Positions 17,303-24,418 of a stretch of 38,453 nt of DNA are shown here, one piece after another. The position numbers were made by a program, and so were the translations under genes. Source of the stretch: Bacillota bacterium. GTDB lineage: Bacteria > Bacillota > Dethiobacteria > DTU022 > UBA8154. How positions within the stretch are numbered: position 1 is the stretch's first letter; each line of letters opens with the position of its first letter. The stretch is taken from contig DUQX01000143.1 in assembly GCA_012837615.1 (NCBI GenBank), positions 1-38,453 of the forward strand, in the 5' to 3' direction. Below the pieces are notes generated by a model. The model saw nothing but the letters and a program-made list of their open reading frames with translations. It was not told where the DNA came from and did not search any database.

Positions 17303-18304
17303 CTAACAACTCTGCTTGAGTGCTTCTTCTATTTTTTTATTAATTTTTTTTTGCATAAACGGGTAAACCTGATTAATGAGAGCCTGGTTTATGGCCTTTT
17401 CTCTGGAGGAACCATGACATTTAAAACAAACACCCTTCAGACCTAGCAATAGACTCCCGCCATACTCCGATTCATCCAGGCTGGCACTAATTTTCTTGAA
17501 AATTGAACGAAACAGGGGGGAGGCAAGGCGAGCTTTAAAATCCTTTTTTATCTCTTCACGTAAATAACCAAAAATATCTCTGGAAAGCCCTTCGACAGTC
17601 TTTAATAACACATTGCCAACAAAACCGTCACACACCAGAACATCGGTTACATTTTGAAATATCTCTTTTGCCTCCACATTGCCGATAAAATGATCAACAT
17701 TAGCTTGAATCAAACGGAATGCATTTTTTACCTGATTGTTTCCCTTGCTTTCTTCAGTGCCTACATTCAACAAAGCTACTCGAGGGTTTTTCTTTCCCAG
17801 GACCTCACGGGCATAAATCCTGCCCATCAGAGCATAATGCAACAAGTGCTCTGGTTTGGCATCCATATTAGCCCCGATATCCAGCACCACTGTACCCTGG
17901 CCCTTAAATGAAGGAAACACAGTCATCAGCGCAGGTCGTTTGATCCCGCTTAACCTCCCCAGGAAAAGCAACCCTCCGGCCATCAGCGCACCGGTGTTTC
18001 CGGCACTGATCACCGCATCAGCATCGCCGCTACGGACCAATTGGATGGCTTTAATCATCGAGGATTTCTTTTTGGAGCGTATAGCCAGGCCGGGTTCCTC
18101 ATTGTTGCCGATTACTTCTTCAGCGTTAATAATTTCAATACGGGAAAAATCTTTTTCCCCACCCATGCTCTTTTTAATTGCCTCTGCAGAACCAACCAGA
18201 AATATTTTCAAATCTCTGGTCCTTTTTACCGCAGAGACAGCTCCCCTTACGATTTCGGAGGGGGCATAGTCGCCCCCCATAGCATCAACCGCTACACGCA
18301 ACAC
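17303..18304 (-). CDS. plsX: Phosphate acyltransferase PlsX
   Basis: Makes acyl-phosphate from acyl-ACP for phospholipid synthesis with PlsY. Family motifs are VAVDAMGGDYAP at the N-terminus, SAGNTGALMAGG and VCDGFVGNVLLK. I prefer GTG at 18304 (333 residues): AGGAG lies 8 nt upstream, whereas ATG at 18313 directly abuts that site. No fapR gene precedes it, unlike Bacillus. A hairpin lies in the leader instead. Confidence 0.96.
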   Translation of the reverse strand: MLRVAVDAMGGDYAPSEIVRGAVSAVKRTRDLKIFLVGSAEAIKKSMGGEKDFSRIEIINAEEVIGNNEEPGLAIRSKKKSSMIKAIQLVRSGDADAVISAGNTGALMAGGLLFLGRLSGIKRPALMTVFPSFKGQGTVVLDIGANMDAKPEHLLHYALMGRIYAREVLGKKNPRVALLNVGTEESKGNNQVKNAFRLIQANVDHFIGNVEAKEIFQNVTDVLVCDGFVGNVLLKTVEGLSRDIFGYLREEIKKDFKARLASPLFRSIFKKISASLDESEYGGSLLLGLKGVCFKCHGSSREKAINQALINQVYPFMQKKINKKIEEALKQSC

Positions 18305-18353
18305 AGATCCCATCTCCTAAATACAAAAAATATTCAATATAAATAAAAGAAAT

Positions 18354-18388
18354 CCCGGATTAAACCATGAGGCATGGCTTAAACCAGG
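18354..18388 (-). terminator. Long hairpin with T-rich tail between rpmF and plsX
   Basis: On the minus strand 35 nt fold into 15 pairs (two G-U) with one T-T mismatch and a 3-nt CCT loop. Key arms are CCATG/CATGG and TTAAG/TTTAA. The tail reads ATTTCTTTTATTT. It starts 20 nt after the rpmF stop. This looks like an intrinsic terminator or attenuator that tunes read-through into the fatty-acid genes. GGTATAATACC just before it is a near-perfect palindrome containing a possible -10. Confidence 0.6.
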
Positions 18389-18407
18389 TATTATACCCAT
18401 TGTAAGA

Positions 18408-18578
18408 CTATTTTATAACCTCTTTATCCTTGTAATAACCACAGTTTGGGCATATTCTATGAGCTAACTTAGTCTCACGGCACCGTGGGCATACGGAAAA
18501 ACCGGGAAGAGCCAGTTTCCAATTGGCCCTGCGCTTATTTCTCCTTGCTTTAGACGTTTTTCTTTTAGGTACTGCCAA
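18408..18578 (-). CDS. rpmF: 50S ribosomal protein L32
   Basis: A 56-residue protein of the zinc-binding (C+) type, with sequence [20 protein letters not shown] and two cysteine pairs: CPRC, then CPNC. The start is TTG at 18578, with AAAGGAGGTG about 8 nt upstream. It lies between yceD and plsX, as in many bacteria where rpmF leads the fatty-acid cluster and links lipid synthesis to ribosome production. Confidence 0.97.
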   Translation of the reverse strand: MAVPKRKTSKARRNKRRANWKLALPGFSVCPRCRETKLAHRICPNCGYYKDKEVIK

Positions 18579-18743
18579 GAAAGGCACCTCCTTTGTTTGC
18601 TATCACTAATTACCTTCAAATTTTATATTTCCAGCCTTAAGCACAGTTGTGACACTTACATATCCGATGTAGTCGAAAAAAGGCACAAACATAAAAAAAA
18701 TGCTTTCGTACAATCGAAGCCAAGATAGCCTTCACGCAAAAAA
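18579..18743 (-). other. 165-nt yceD-rpmF spacer
   Basis: The spacer contains the rpmF ribosome site and a TATAAA about 50 nt upstream of the rpmF start, without a convincing -35. No open frame or strong hairpin is visible, so rpmF probably relies mainly on the promoter upstream of yceD. Confidence 0.35.
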
Positions 18744-19265
18744 TCATTGTTCTTCCTTGAGCTTTTGCAAAAGATTCCAGCGGGGATCAAGATCATCTTC
18801 TGAGCAATTGCATTGCTTGTAGTTTAAATTTGCCCCGCAAACAGAGCAGAGGCCTTTACAATTACTCCGACAAAGAATTTTCAAAGGCTGAGACATAAGA
18901 AACGACTGCCTGAAATATTCATTTAAATTGAGCGTATCTCCCCTGAAAACAAACATCTCCCCTTCCTCCGCAATAATTCCGTTATCCTTCCCCGATGATT
19001 CACCCAAAATGTTAAGCTGCTTAAATTCTTCATAAAAGTTCTCTGTGAGAAGATACCTGCATTTTTCCAGGCAACGGCTGCACTCACCCTCTATCTCAGC
19101 CTCCCAGTTTCCTTTAATCAGTACCATTTTGGGAACATAAGCTGCCTGCAAGTTGATTTTCAGCATCGGATCATCCTCATTGCCGGCAATGTTCAACCTT
19201 AGAGCACTATTGTAGGAGACAAATTTTCCCTCTGCCTTCCTGAGGTCGGGGACATTCAGCTTCAT
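18744..19265 (-). CDS. yceD: YceD/DUF177 family protein
   Basis: A 173-residue DUF177 protein, the family regularly found upstream of rpmF. In plants and E. coli relatives affect 23S rRNA accumulation, but the mechanism is not established here. The sequence shows CSRCLEKC in the first half and CRSNCKGLCSVCG plus CNC near the C-terminus, a likely metal site typical of Firmicutes members. ATG at 19265 has GAGGTG about 9 nt upstream; a GTG at 19277 overlaps that site. A very strong promoter precedes it. Confidence 0.93.
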   Translation of the reverse strand: MKLNVPDLRKAEGKFVSYNSALRLNIAGNEDDPMLKINLQAAYVPKMVLIKGNWEAEIEGECSRCLEKCRYLLTENFYEEFKQLNILGESSGKDNGIIAEEGEMFVFRGDTLNLNEYFRQSFLMSQPLKILCRSNCKGLCSVCGANLNYKQCNCSEDDLDPRWNLLQKLKEEQ

Positions 19266-19295
19266 AAACAGATTCACCTCTTAAAACCAAGCTTA

Positions 19296-19325
19296 ATTAT
19301 ATATGAGCCTAAACTTTTTTGTCAA
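19296..19325 (-). promoter_or_regulatory. Consensus sigma-A promoter for yceD-rpmF-fab cluster
   Basis: On the minus strand a perfect TTGACA (19320-19325), an 18-nt spacer and a perfect TATAAT (19296-19301), about 30 nt before the yceD start. It is the best promoter match in the window and probably drives the long operon towards fabF, rnc and smc. Confidence 0.85.
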
Positions 19326-19366
19326 GAATTGGTGGGGGAGAAAAACCTCTGGATATTATATTAGGG

Positions 19367-19768
19367 CTAATACGTAACCCCATCCACTCCTTCAAGCTTT
19401 TTATCGTTAAAGGCAACAATGATACGGTTAGGAACGCAGACAATGCTCTGGTAATTGCGACTGATCCATCCGGTATGGGAACAAATACCGTGGGGGCACA
19501 GTTCTTCATCCAGAGGAAGCATGCGCACCATGCCCCGGCTTATCTCAAGGGTAGCAGTATGTTCTTTATTATCACCAAAGGAAAAGAAAACCCTCTGTTC
19601 AGTATTATCATTAAATGATAGTTCCATCACAAGCTCGTTATTAACATGGACAGTAATATATTTTTGCTCAGCCTCTGCATCAAGACTGAAATTAAATAAA
19701 AAACCCGCTGCGCTAAAAACTAAAATAAGAGCGATGAATAATTTATCATAAAAAGTTATTTTTTTCAT
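19367..19768 (-). CDS. Membrane-anchored NusG domain II (NusG_II) protein
   Basis: A 133-residue protein with one N-terminal transmembrane segment (about residues 8-27), followed by an extracytoplasmic domain. That domain ends in CPHGICSHTGWI and QSIVCVPNRIIVAF, the pattern of the NusG_II family. The role of this family is unknown. In many Firmicutes it sits beside electron-transport or ApbE-type genes, but not here. ATG at 19768 has AGGTG 7 nt upstream. It has its own likely promoter and reads towards the yceD promoter. Confidence 0.8.
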   Translation of the reverse strand: MKKITFYDKLFIALILVFSAAGFLFNFSLDAEAEQKYITVHVNNELVMELSFNDNTEQRVFFSFGDNKEHTATLEISRGMVRMLPLDEELCPHGICSHTGWISRNYQSIVCVPNRIIVAFNDKKLEGVDGVTY

Positions 19769-19822
19769 CAAATCACACCTTTGCCTTAACACGCTTACTC
19801 AAAAACGGGCTGCCCCTCAACA

Positions 19823-19852
19823 ATTATAGCTTAATAAAATACATAAAAGCAA
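19823..19852 (-). promoter_or_regulatory. Probable promoter for the NusG_II gene
   Basis: Minus-strand TTGCTT (19847-19852), 18-nt spacer, perfect TATAAT (19823-19828). It is about 55 nt upstream of the ATG. The rest of the gap to 20012 contains only small hairpins (AAAAGT/ACTTTT near 19887-19905 and ATCCC/GGGAT near 19915-19930) and no gene that I can see. Confidence 0.5.
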
Positions 19853-20012
19853 GAAGAACAGGAAAGGAAGAAAATGAAAAAGGATATCAAAAAGTAAGAC
19901 GACTTTTACCTCTATCCCTATGAGGGGATGATCGGGCAAGAAATAAAAACATTAATTGTAAATATTCGTTGAGTATGCTAAACACCGATTTAAGCGTTCT
20001 TAGCAAAGGTTA

Positions 20013-20402
20013 TCACTTTTCAAGAGTAAGTTTGTTTGTATTGCTGCCAACAGCAACAAGCCTTTTCTCACAATAAATAAATGCCTGTCCATAAGCCATC
20101 AGGCCTTTTTGGTGTATTATCTCCCCTTCTGCTACGACAGTACCATAGGTTACCGGGTTAAGATAATTTACCTTCAATTCTAATGTCGCTATCCCCTTTA
20201 CTTCTTTTTTGCTCAATAAGGCACAGCCCAAAACAGCATCTACCAACGAAGAAATTACCCCTCCGTGAAGGGTGCCCATTGGGTTTATAAGATCTTTTCT
20301 CCACTGTAAGCTTATTCTAGCCCGGGGATATTCCGCTTCCTCAAGTTTTACTCCAATCAATTTTAAATAAGGTGAAATAGCAATTTTATGATCAGTATCC
20401 AT
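20013..20402 (-). CDS. PaaI-type hotdog thioesterase
   Basis: A 129-residue single hotdog-fold protein. The helix motif NPMGTLHGGVISSLVDAVLG (from N40) carries the HGG turn and the aspartate D55 expected of the PaaI/YbgC-like acyl-CoA thioesterase group. Substrate cannot be read from sequence. ATG at 20402 has AGGGGCAGGA upstream. It has its own promoter in the 170-nt gap after the macrodomain gene. Confidence 0.85.
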   Translation of the reverse strand: MDTDHKIAISPYLKLIGVKLEEAEYPRARISLQWRKDLINPMGTLHGGVISSLVDAVLGCALLSKKEVKGIATLELKVNYLNPVTYGTVVAEGEIIHQKGLMAYGQAFIYCEKRLVAVGSNTNKLTLEK

Positions 20403-20444
20403 TAAATCCTGCCCCTTCAGGGATCGTGCCGATTGTTTTATAAA

Positions 20445-20474
20445 ATTATATAACAGAATAATCGAAAATGGAAA
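20445..20474 (-). promoter_or_regulatory. Probable promoter for the thioesterase gene
   Basis: Minus-strand TTTCCA (20469-20474), 18-nt spacer, perfect TATAAT (20445-20450), about 43 nt upstream of the ATG. It is moderate at -35 and strong at -10. Confidence 0.5.
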
Positions 20475-20572
20475 TAAATTTTCCAGTAAGATTTCCGGAT
20501 CTACTACCCGGTCCGCAATTTTGCAAAAATAATATTTACCGCAAGGGTTCCAAAAAACGGGATATTTTACTG

Positions 20573-21127
20573 CTAAAAATCCTTTGAAGAGATAATCTTT
20601 TGAAAGGCCTTTGTAAATACTTTGTAATCTTTTTCACCAAAAAGGACAAAGCGGACGATTTCCGGAAGGTTATTATCTTGAATAAAGTTTATTACGGTAC
20701 GCAAAGAAATATCAGCAGCTTCTTCGAGAGGATAACCAAAGATACCTGTGCTAATAGCAGGAAATGCCACGCTCCTAATTCCTTTCTTTTTAGCCAGATG
20801 AAGGCTGTTCATGTAACAACTCTCAAGGTCCCTTGCATTCTGAGGCGTATTATTATATACAGGTCCCACGGTATGTATGACATACCTTGCTTTGAGCCGG
20901 TAACCGCCAGAAATTTTAGCCTGTCCTGTTTCACAGCCGCCAAGCTTTTTGCATTCTTCCCACAAATCCGGTCCTGCTGCGCGGTGGATGGCCCCCGCTA
21001 CGCCACCGCCCGGGGCCAGCTTTTTATTTGCGGCGTTGACAATCGCCTCTGTATCTTGTTCCGTTATGTCTCCCTTGATAATTTGTAGTTTAGCTTTACC
21101 CTCATGGAAAAGCAACTCTTCTTTCAT
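20573..21127 (-). CDS. Macrodomain protein (MacroD/YmdB type ADP-ribose or O-acetyl-ADP-ribose hydrolase)
   Basis: A 184-residue stand-alone macrodomain. The ADP-ribose-binding motifs are IVNAANKKLAPGGGVAGAIH and FPAISTGIFGYPLEEA. The NAAN plus GGGVAGAIH arrangement is that of the MacroD-like class, which removes ADP-ribose from acidic residues and deacetylates O-acetyl-ADP-ribose. ATG at 21127 has AGGGAGG upstream. It starts 37 nt after the LigD-like phosphoesterase gene on the same strand, so the two probably share a transcript. Confidence 0.93.
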   Translation of the reverse strand: MKEELLFHEGKAKLQIIKGDITEQDTEAIVNAANKKLAPGGGVAGAIHRAAGPDLWEECKKLGGCETGQAKISGGYRLKARYVIHTVGPVYNNTPQNARDLESCYMNSLHLAKKKGIRSVAFPAISTGIFGYPLEEAADISLRTVINFIQDNNLPEIVRFVLFGEKDYKVFTKAFQKIISSKDF

Positions 21128-21164
21128 GGATTATCGCCCTCCCTTTTCTTTATTTTATAATGGC

Positions 21165-21623
21165 TTATTGATATTTAACCATCAACCACTGATTTTCCTC
21201 TTTTCCGGTTTTTATTAGGACATAAGCCCCCCGGATAAGCTCTCCGCTCAATACGATCTTGATTTTTCGCGAAGTCTTTTCGAGAAAGGCATAAAAACCC
21301 CTGTCCCAAATAATTACTTCCCCTGCCCCGTAATTTCCTTCAGGAATAACTCCCTGGAAATTTAAATACTCCAGAGGGTGGTCTTCAACCTCTATCGCCA
21401 GCCTGCGCTCACCGTTTTCACGCGGCAATCCCTTTGGCAATGCCCAGCTTTTTAATACACCGTCCACCTCCAGGCGAAAATCCCAGTGAAGCCTGCGGGC
21501 ATGATGTTCCTGTACTACAAAACGGCCGTCCCCCTCCATTTCCGTTTTATTTGGAATGCCCGGGAACGGCTCCGGGGTATTTAAAAAGTTTCTTTTTCCC
21601 ATATAATCCTTTAATTTTTTCAT
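21165..21623 (-). CDS. Stand-alone LigD-type DNA 3'-phosphoesterase
   Basis: A 152-residue protein equal to the PE domain of bacterial NHEJ ligase LigD, without polymerase or ligase domains. In Pseudomonas LigD this domain trims 3'-phosphate and 3'-ribonucleotide ends. The residues known there all have counterparts here, shifted by two: H40, H46, D48, R50 (EHHARRLHWDFR), K64 (LPKG), R74, H82 and Y86 (DHPLEY). The enzyme therefore looks complete. No ku or ligD is visible in the window. ATG at 21623 has GGAG 7 nt upstream. Confidence 0.93.
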   Translation of the reverse strand: MKKLKDYMGKRNFLNTPEPFPGIPNKTEMEGDGRFVVQEHHARRLHWDFRLEVDGVLKSWALPKGLPRENGERRLAIEVEDHPLEYLNFQGVIPEGNYGAGEVIIWDRGFYAFLEKTSRKIKIVLSGELIRGAYVLIKTGKEENQWLMVKYQ

Positions 21624-21624
21624 T

Positions 21625-21646
21625 TAATACTCCAGTAATACTCCAG
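21625..21646. repeat. Tandem 11-bp repeat carrying the ribosome site of the phosphoesterase gene
   Basis: TAATACTCCAG is repeated exactly twice in tandem (21625-21635, 21636-21646). Each copy holds a GGAG on the minus strand, and the first provides the ribosome site for the gene ending at 21165. It looks like a recent small duplication. Confidence 0.7.
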
Positions 21647-21670
21647 CAATTTATTTTAAGGATAAATTTA

Positions 21671-21709
21671 CTTTTCAATTATCTAATTGTAAGTTAAAAT
21701 ATTGAAAAG
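21671..21709 (+). promoter_or_regulatory. Promoter of the GNAT gene embedded in nested dyads
   Basis: Plus-strand TTTTCA (21672-21677), 17-nt spacer, TAAAAT (21695-21700). A 9-bp inverted repeat (CTTTTCAAT 21671-21679, ATTGAAAAG 21701-21709) flanks the promoter, and CAATTA-TC-TAATTG (21676-21689) lies in the spacer. On the minus strand TTGAAA (21673-21678) with AATAAA 17 nt on could serve the divergent phosphoesterase gene. Confidence 0.55.
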
Positions 21710-21726
21710 AAAGGTGGTCAAACAGT

Positions 21727-22197
21727 ATGATTTTTAGAAAAGCAAAGATATCAGATGTTGAACAGATGGCTTCGTTAATTAATTATTATGCAGAACAGGG
21801 GCTTATGCTTCACCGCACCCTCCCATCCTTATATCAGAAAATAAGGGATTATACCCTTATCGTAAAAAATAATAAGATCATAGGTGTAGGCGGATTACAC
21901 GTATTATGGAGAGATCTGTCGGAAATATGCTCGTTGGCCATCGATCCCGGTTATAAAAATAACGGTCTTGGGCAAGCTCTTGTTGGCAAGCTGCTTCAAG
22001 AAAGCCGGGAACTGGGCATAGAGAAAGTATTTACCTTAACCTACCAACCCGCCTTTTTTGAAAAAAGCGGATTTACCCGTATAGGAAAAGAACACCTGCC
22101 GCAAAAAGTCTGGACAGAGTGCGTGAACTGCCCAAAATTCCCCAATTGCGACGAGATAGCGCTCATCAAATCAAACGACGAAAAGGCCATTTATTAA
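21727..22197 (+). CDS. GNAT N-acetyltransferase, N-acetylglutamate-synthase-like
   Basis: A 156-residue acetyltransferase. The acetyl-CoA loop is IDPGYKNNGLGQALV (motif A, about residues 77-91), followed by a motif B strand with FFEKSGFTRIG. The tail KVWTECVNCPKFPNCDEIAL is characteristic of the short ArgA-like proteins of clostridia and actinobacteria, which make N-acetylglutamate for arginine synthesis. That assignment is by resemblance only; no other arg genes are near. ATG at 21727 has AAAGGTGG upstream. It is the only complete plus-strand gene in the window. Confidence 0.85.
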   Translation: MIFRKAKISDVEQMASLINYYAEQGLMLHRTLPSLYQKIRDYTLIVKNNKIIGVGGLHVLWRDLSEICSLAIDPGYKNNGLGQALVGKLLQESRELGIEKVFTLTYQPAFFEKSGFTRIGKEHLPQKVWTECVNCPKFPNCDEIALIKSNDEKAIY

Positions 22198-22404
22198 TCA
22201 GCGGGGGACTTCATCTTCACTTTTAAGTCTGTGGTGGATACACCTCCGACAGAAGAAGAAGTTGCCCCCTATAGAGGGCCTTTATGTAGTACCTCCTTTG
22301 GAGTACCCCATGGATCTATACACCCTATGCCCCAGAGCTAAACTCTTTAGAATTTCCCGTGAGAACGCCCGGACTTTATCTCACGCAGACCGTACACTAT
22401 TGAA
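22198..22404. other. Hairpin-rich spacer between convergent genes
   Basis: Several hairpins lie in 207 nt. GGTG/CACC (22233-22244). GCCC/GGGC with CTATAG inside (22264-22279). GTAC-TCC/GGA-GTAC with one bulge (22289-22306). CTAAA/TTTAG (22338-22350). A perfect 7-bp CGTGAGA/TCTCACG with a 14-nt loop (22358-22385). None has a T-run. It could be the joint 3' region of the GNAT gene and the permease, or a structured RNA. I recognise no known class and no convincing gene. Confidence 0.4.
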
Positions 22405-23691
22405 CTACAGGAAAAAATGGATAAATGCCACAACAGCGAGAATATAAACAAACCAGTGTATATCGCGCGCTTTTCCGGCGACGGCTTTAACAATTGGATA
22501 TGATAAAAATCCAATAGCTATCCCATCGGCAATGCTATAAGCCAGTGGCATAAACAACATCGTCAAAAAAGCGGGAAAAGCTTCCGTAAAATCCTCAAAA
22601 TTTATTTCCGATACCGCTCCGACCATCAAAACACCTACTATTATTAAGGCAGGCGCGGTAGCCTGCGATGGGACAAGGCCGGCCAACGGCGCCAAAAAAA
22701 GCGCAAGCAAGAACAGTATTCCTGTCACAACAGAGGTTAAGCCGGTGCGTCCACCTTCTGAAATGCCGGCAGTGCTCTCAACATAGGTTGTCACAGTGCT
22801 TGTTCCCAATAACGCGCCTCCTGCAGTTCCTATTGCATCTACCAGCATTGCGTTTTTTATTTTAGGCAGGCGTCCTTTCTTATCCAGAAAACCCGCCCGG
22901 GCGGCGGTCCCCATCAAGGTTCCCATCGTATCAAAAACATCCACAAAGACAAAAGCAAAGATTACCATGAAGCCCAGCTTAAGTGCCCCTGCGATATCCG
23001 CCTTTAAAGCAATAGGCGCGATACTCTCCGGCCTGCCGATGATATCTCCTATACCGCTTGGGACCTGGGTTATGCCCATAAACATCCCGATTACTGTCGT
23101 AATTAGTATCCCCAACAATATGGCACCCTTTACACGGCGGGCCATCAAAATTGCGATGACAGCAAGGCCGATAAGTGAGAGAATCACCCCCGGGCTGGTC
23201 AATTCACCCAGTGTTAGCTGCGTATCTGGATTACTAATAATAATTCCGGCATTTTGCAATCCGATATAAGCAATAAATAGGCCGATACCGGCGGATATCG
23301 CCCTTTTTAAAGATACTGGAACAGCCGAGTCAATAATATCGATAACACGAAAAACAGAAAGCAATATAAAAACTACTCCGGAAATAAAGACCGCCCCCAG
23401 GGCAACTTCCCATCCGGCTATGGGGGCCACGACAAAAGCAAAAAATGCGTTAAGGCCCATTCCGCTTGCCAGTGCAAAAGGATAATTGGTCACGATACCC
23501 ATCAGAATTGTAGTTATACCGGCAGCAAGGGCTGTTGCCGTCATTACAGAACCGAAGTTCATGCCCGTAGCGCTTAATATATCGGGATTAACAAAAAGAA
23601 TATAGGCCATCGTCATAAAGGTAGTAATCCCGGCAACAATTTCTGTTTGCAAATTTGTATTGTGTTCTTTCAATCGAAAAAAATTATTCAT
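22405..23691 (-). CDS. NCS2 family purine permease (AzgA/PbuG type)
   Basis: A 428-residue integral membrane transporter with about 12-14 hydrophobic segments. The N-terminus (TEIVAGITTFMTMAYILFVN) and GMGLNAFFAF, VDVFDTMGTLMG and the TSTVTTYVESTAG block mark the AzgA/PbuG branch, which takes up adenine, guanine or hypoxanthine by proton symport. ATG at 23691 has AAGGAG upstream. I see no purine-riboswitch core in the 154-nt leader; a short dyad lies there instead. No purine enzymes are adjacent. Confidence 0.93.
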   Translation of the reverse strand: MNNFFRLKEHNTNLQTEIVAGITTFMTMAYILFVNPDILSATGMNFGSVMTATALAAGITTILMGIVTNYPFALASGMGLNAFFAFVVAPIAGWEVALGAVFISGVVFILLSVFRVIDIIDSAVPVSLKRAISAGIGLFIAYIGLQNAGIIISNPDTQLTLGELTSPGVILSLIGLAVIAILMARRVKGAILLGILITTVIGMFMGITQVPSGIGDIIGRPESIAPIALKADIAGALKLGFMVIFAFVFVDVFDTMGTLMGTAARAGFLDKKGRLPKIKNAMLVDAIGTAGGALLGTSTVTTYVESTAGISEGGRTGLTSVVTGILFLLALFLAPLAGLVPSQATAPALIIVGVLMVGAVSEINFEDFTEAFPAFLTMLFMPLAYSIADGIAIGFLSYPIVKAVAGKARDIHWFVYILAVVAFIHFFL

Positions 23692-23724
23692 TTCCTATGC
23701 TCCTTCCTTTTTCCTCCTTCACGT

Positions 23725-23743
23725 ATAATATCTCCTATATTAT
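23725..23743. promoter_or_regulatory. Inverted repeat in the permease leader/promoter
   Basis: Minus-strand ATAATAT, AGGAG, ATATTAT forms a perfect 7-bp dyad. A possible promoter overlaps it: TTGCGT, 17-nt spacer, then TAATAT preceded by TG. This suggests an operator, but the hexamers are only moderate matches. Confidence 0.35.
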
Positions 23744-23759
23744 CAAGAAATAAAATAAG

Positions 23760-23783
23760 ACGCAAAAACCACCCCCCTTGCGT
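23760..23783 (-). terminator. Possible terminator after the lytic transglycosylase gene
   Basis: Minus-strand arms ACGCAA and TTGCGT form a perfect 6-bp stem with a 12-nt loop, followed by CTTATTTTATTTC. It lies about 60 nt after the stop of the transglycosylase gene. The stem is short, so confidence is low. Confidence 0.35.
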
Positions 23784-23845
23784 ACACTGACATAAGTATA
23801 TTCTGCTTTGAGCTGAGTAATCCTTCATGTTTTTGATTTTTTTGT

Positions 23846-24415
23846 CTAATAAATACGCTTATACTGCTTATATGTTCTTTCTACCTTCAAAACAAAATTA
23901 TAAGTTTCCGGAAAAGGGATATCATTGAGGCTCTCCCTGGTGCCATCCCAGATCCCTTCCCGCAACCAACGGCTTACATGCCCCCTGCCACCGTTATACG
24001 CCGCCAGAGCGGCATATAAGTTGCCGTTAAATTGGCGAAAAAGCCCTGCCAGGTACCATGTGCCGATGGCTATGTTAATATGCGGATCAAAAAGTTGTTC
24101 TAGCGAGAATAATTCCAACTGCATCTGTTCAGCTGCCCAGAACCCGGTTTCCGGCATTACCTGCATCAACCCCAGGGCTCCTTTAGGCGATTTTGCTTCT
24201 TCATTAAAACTGCTCTCCACCATTATAACGGCCGCTACCAATAATGGTTCGAGACCATTTTTTTGCGCCTCTCCAATAATAATATCACGGTAAGGAAACG
24301 GGTAAAAAAACCTCACCAGATAATTAGACTGGGTGATAAAAAAATAAAACAACAATAAAAAAAGCACTAAATATAATATCCTAAGGTTTCTCTGACTTTT
24401 TTTCAGGAACAGCAC
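23846..24415 (-). CDS. Membrane-anchored soluble-lytic-transglycosylase-like protein
   Basis: A 189-residue protein with an N-terminal membrane anchor (about residues 12-28) and an SLT (lysozyme-like) domain. The catalytic glutamate lies in VESSFN, followed by GALGLMQVMPETG and ALAAYNGG. It should cleave peptidoglycan at the outer membrane face. The start is uncertain: GTG at 24415 lies inside a GAGGTG ribosome site, and CTG at 24406 is better spaced. It begins a few bases after coaE; the mutM-coaE-SLT order recurs in clostridia. Confidence 0.92.
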   Translation of the reverse strand: MLFLKKSQRNLRILYLVLFLLLFYFFITQSNYLVRFFYPFPYRDIIIGEAQKNGLEPLLVAAVIMVESSFNEEAKSPKGALGLMQVMPETGFWAAEQMQLELFSLEQLFDPHINIAIGTWYLAGLFRQFNGNLYAALAAYNGGRGHVSRWLREGIWDGTRESLNDIPFPETYNFVLKVERTYKQYKRIY

Positions 24416-24418
24416 CTC

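Noticed and set aside
22198-22338. 47-codon open extension in frame after the GNAT stop, considered as stop-codon read-through
   Set aside because: An open run this long has roughly a one-in-ten chance of arising randomly, and the peptide resembles no domain that I know.
22262-22447. A 61-codon plus-strand open frame in the convergent spacer
   Set aside because: It has no good ribosome site, no recognisable domain, and runs into the end of the permease gene on the other strand. The region is better described by its hairpins.
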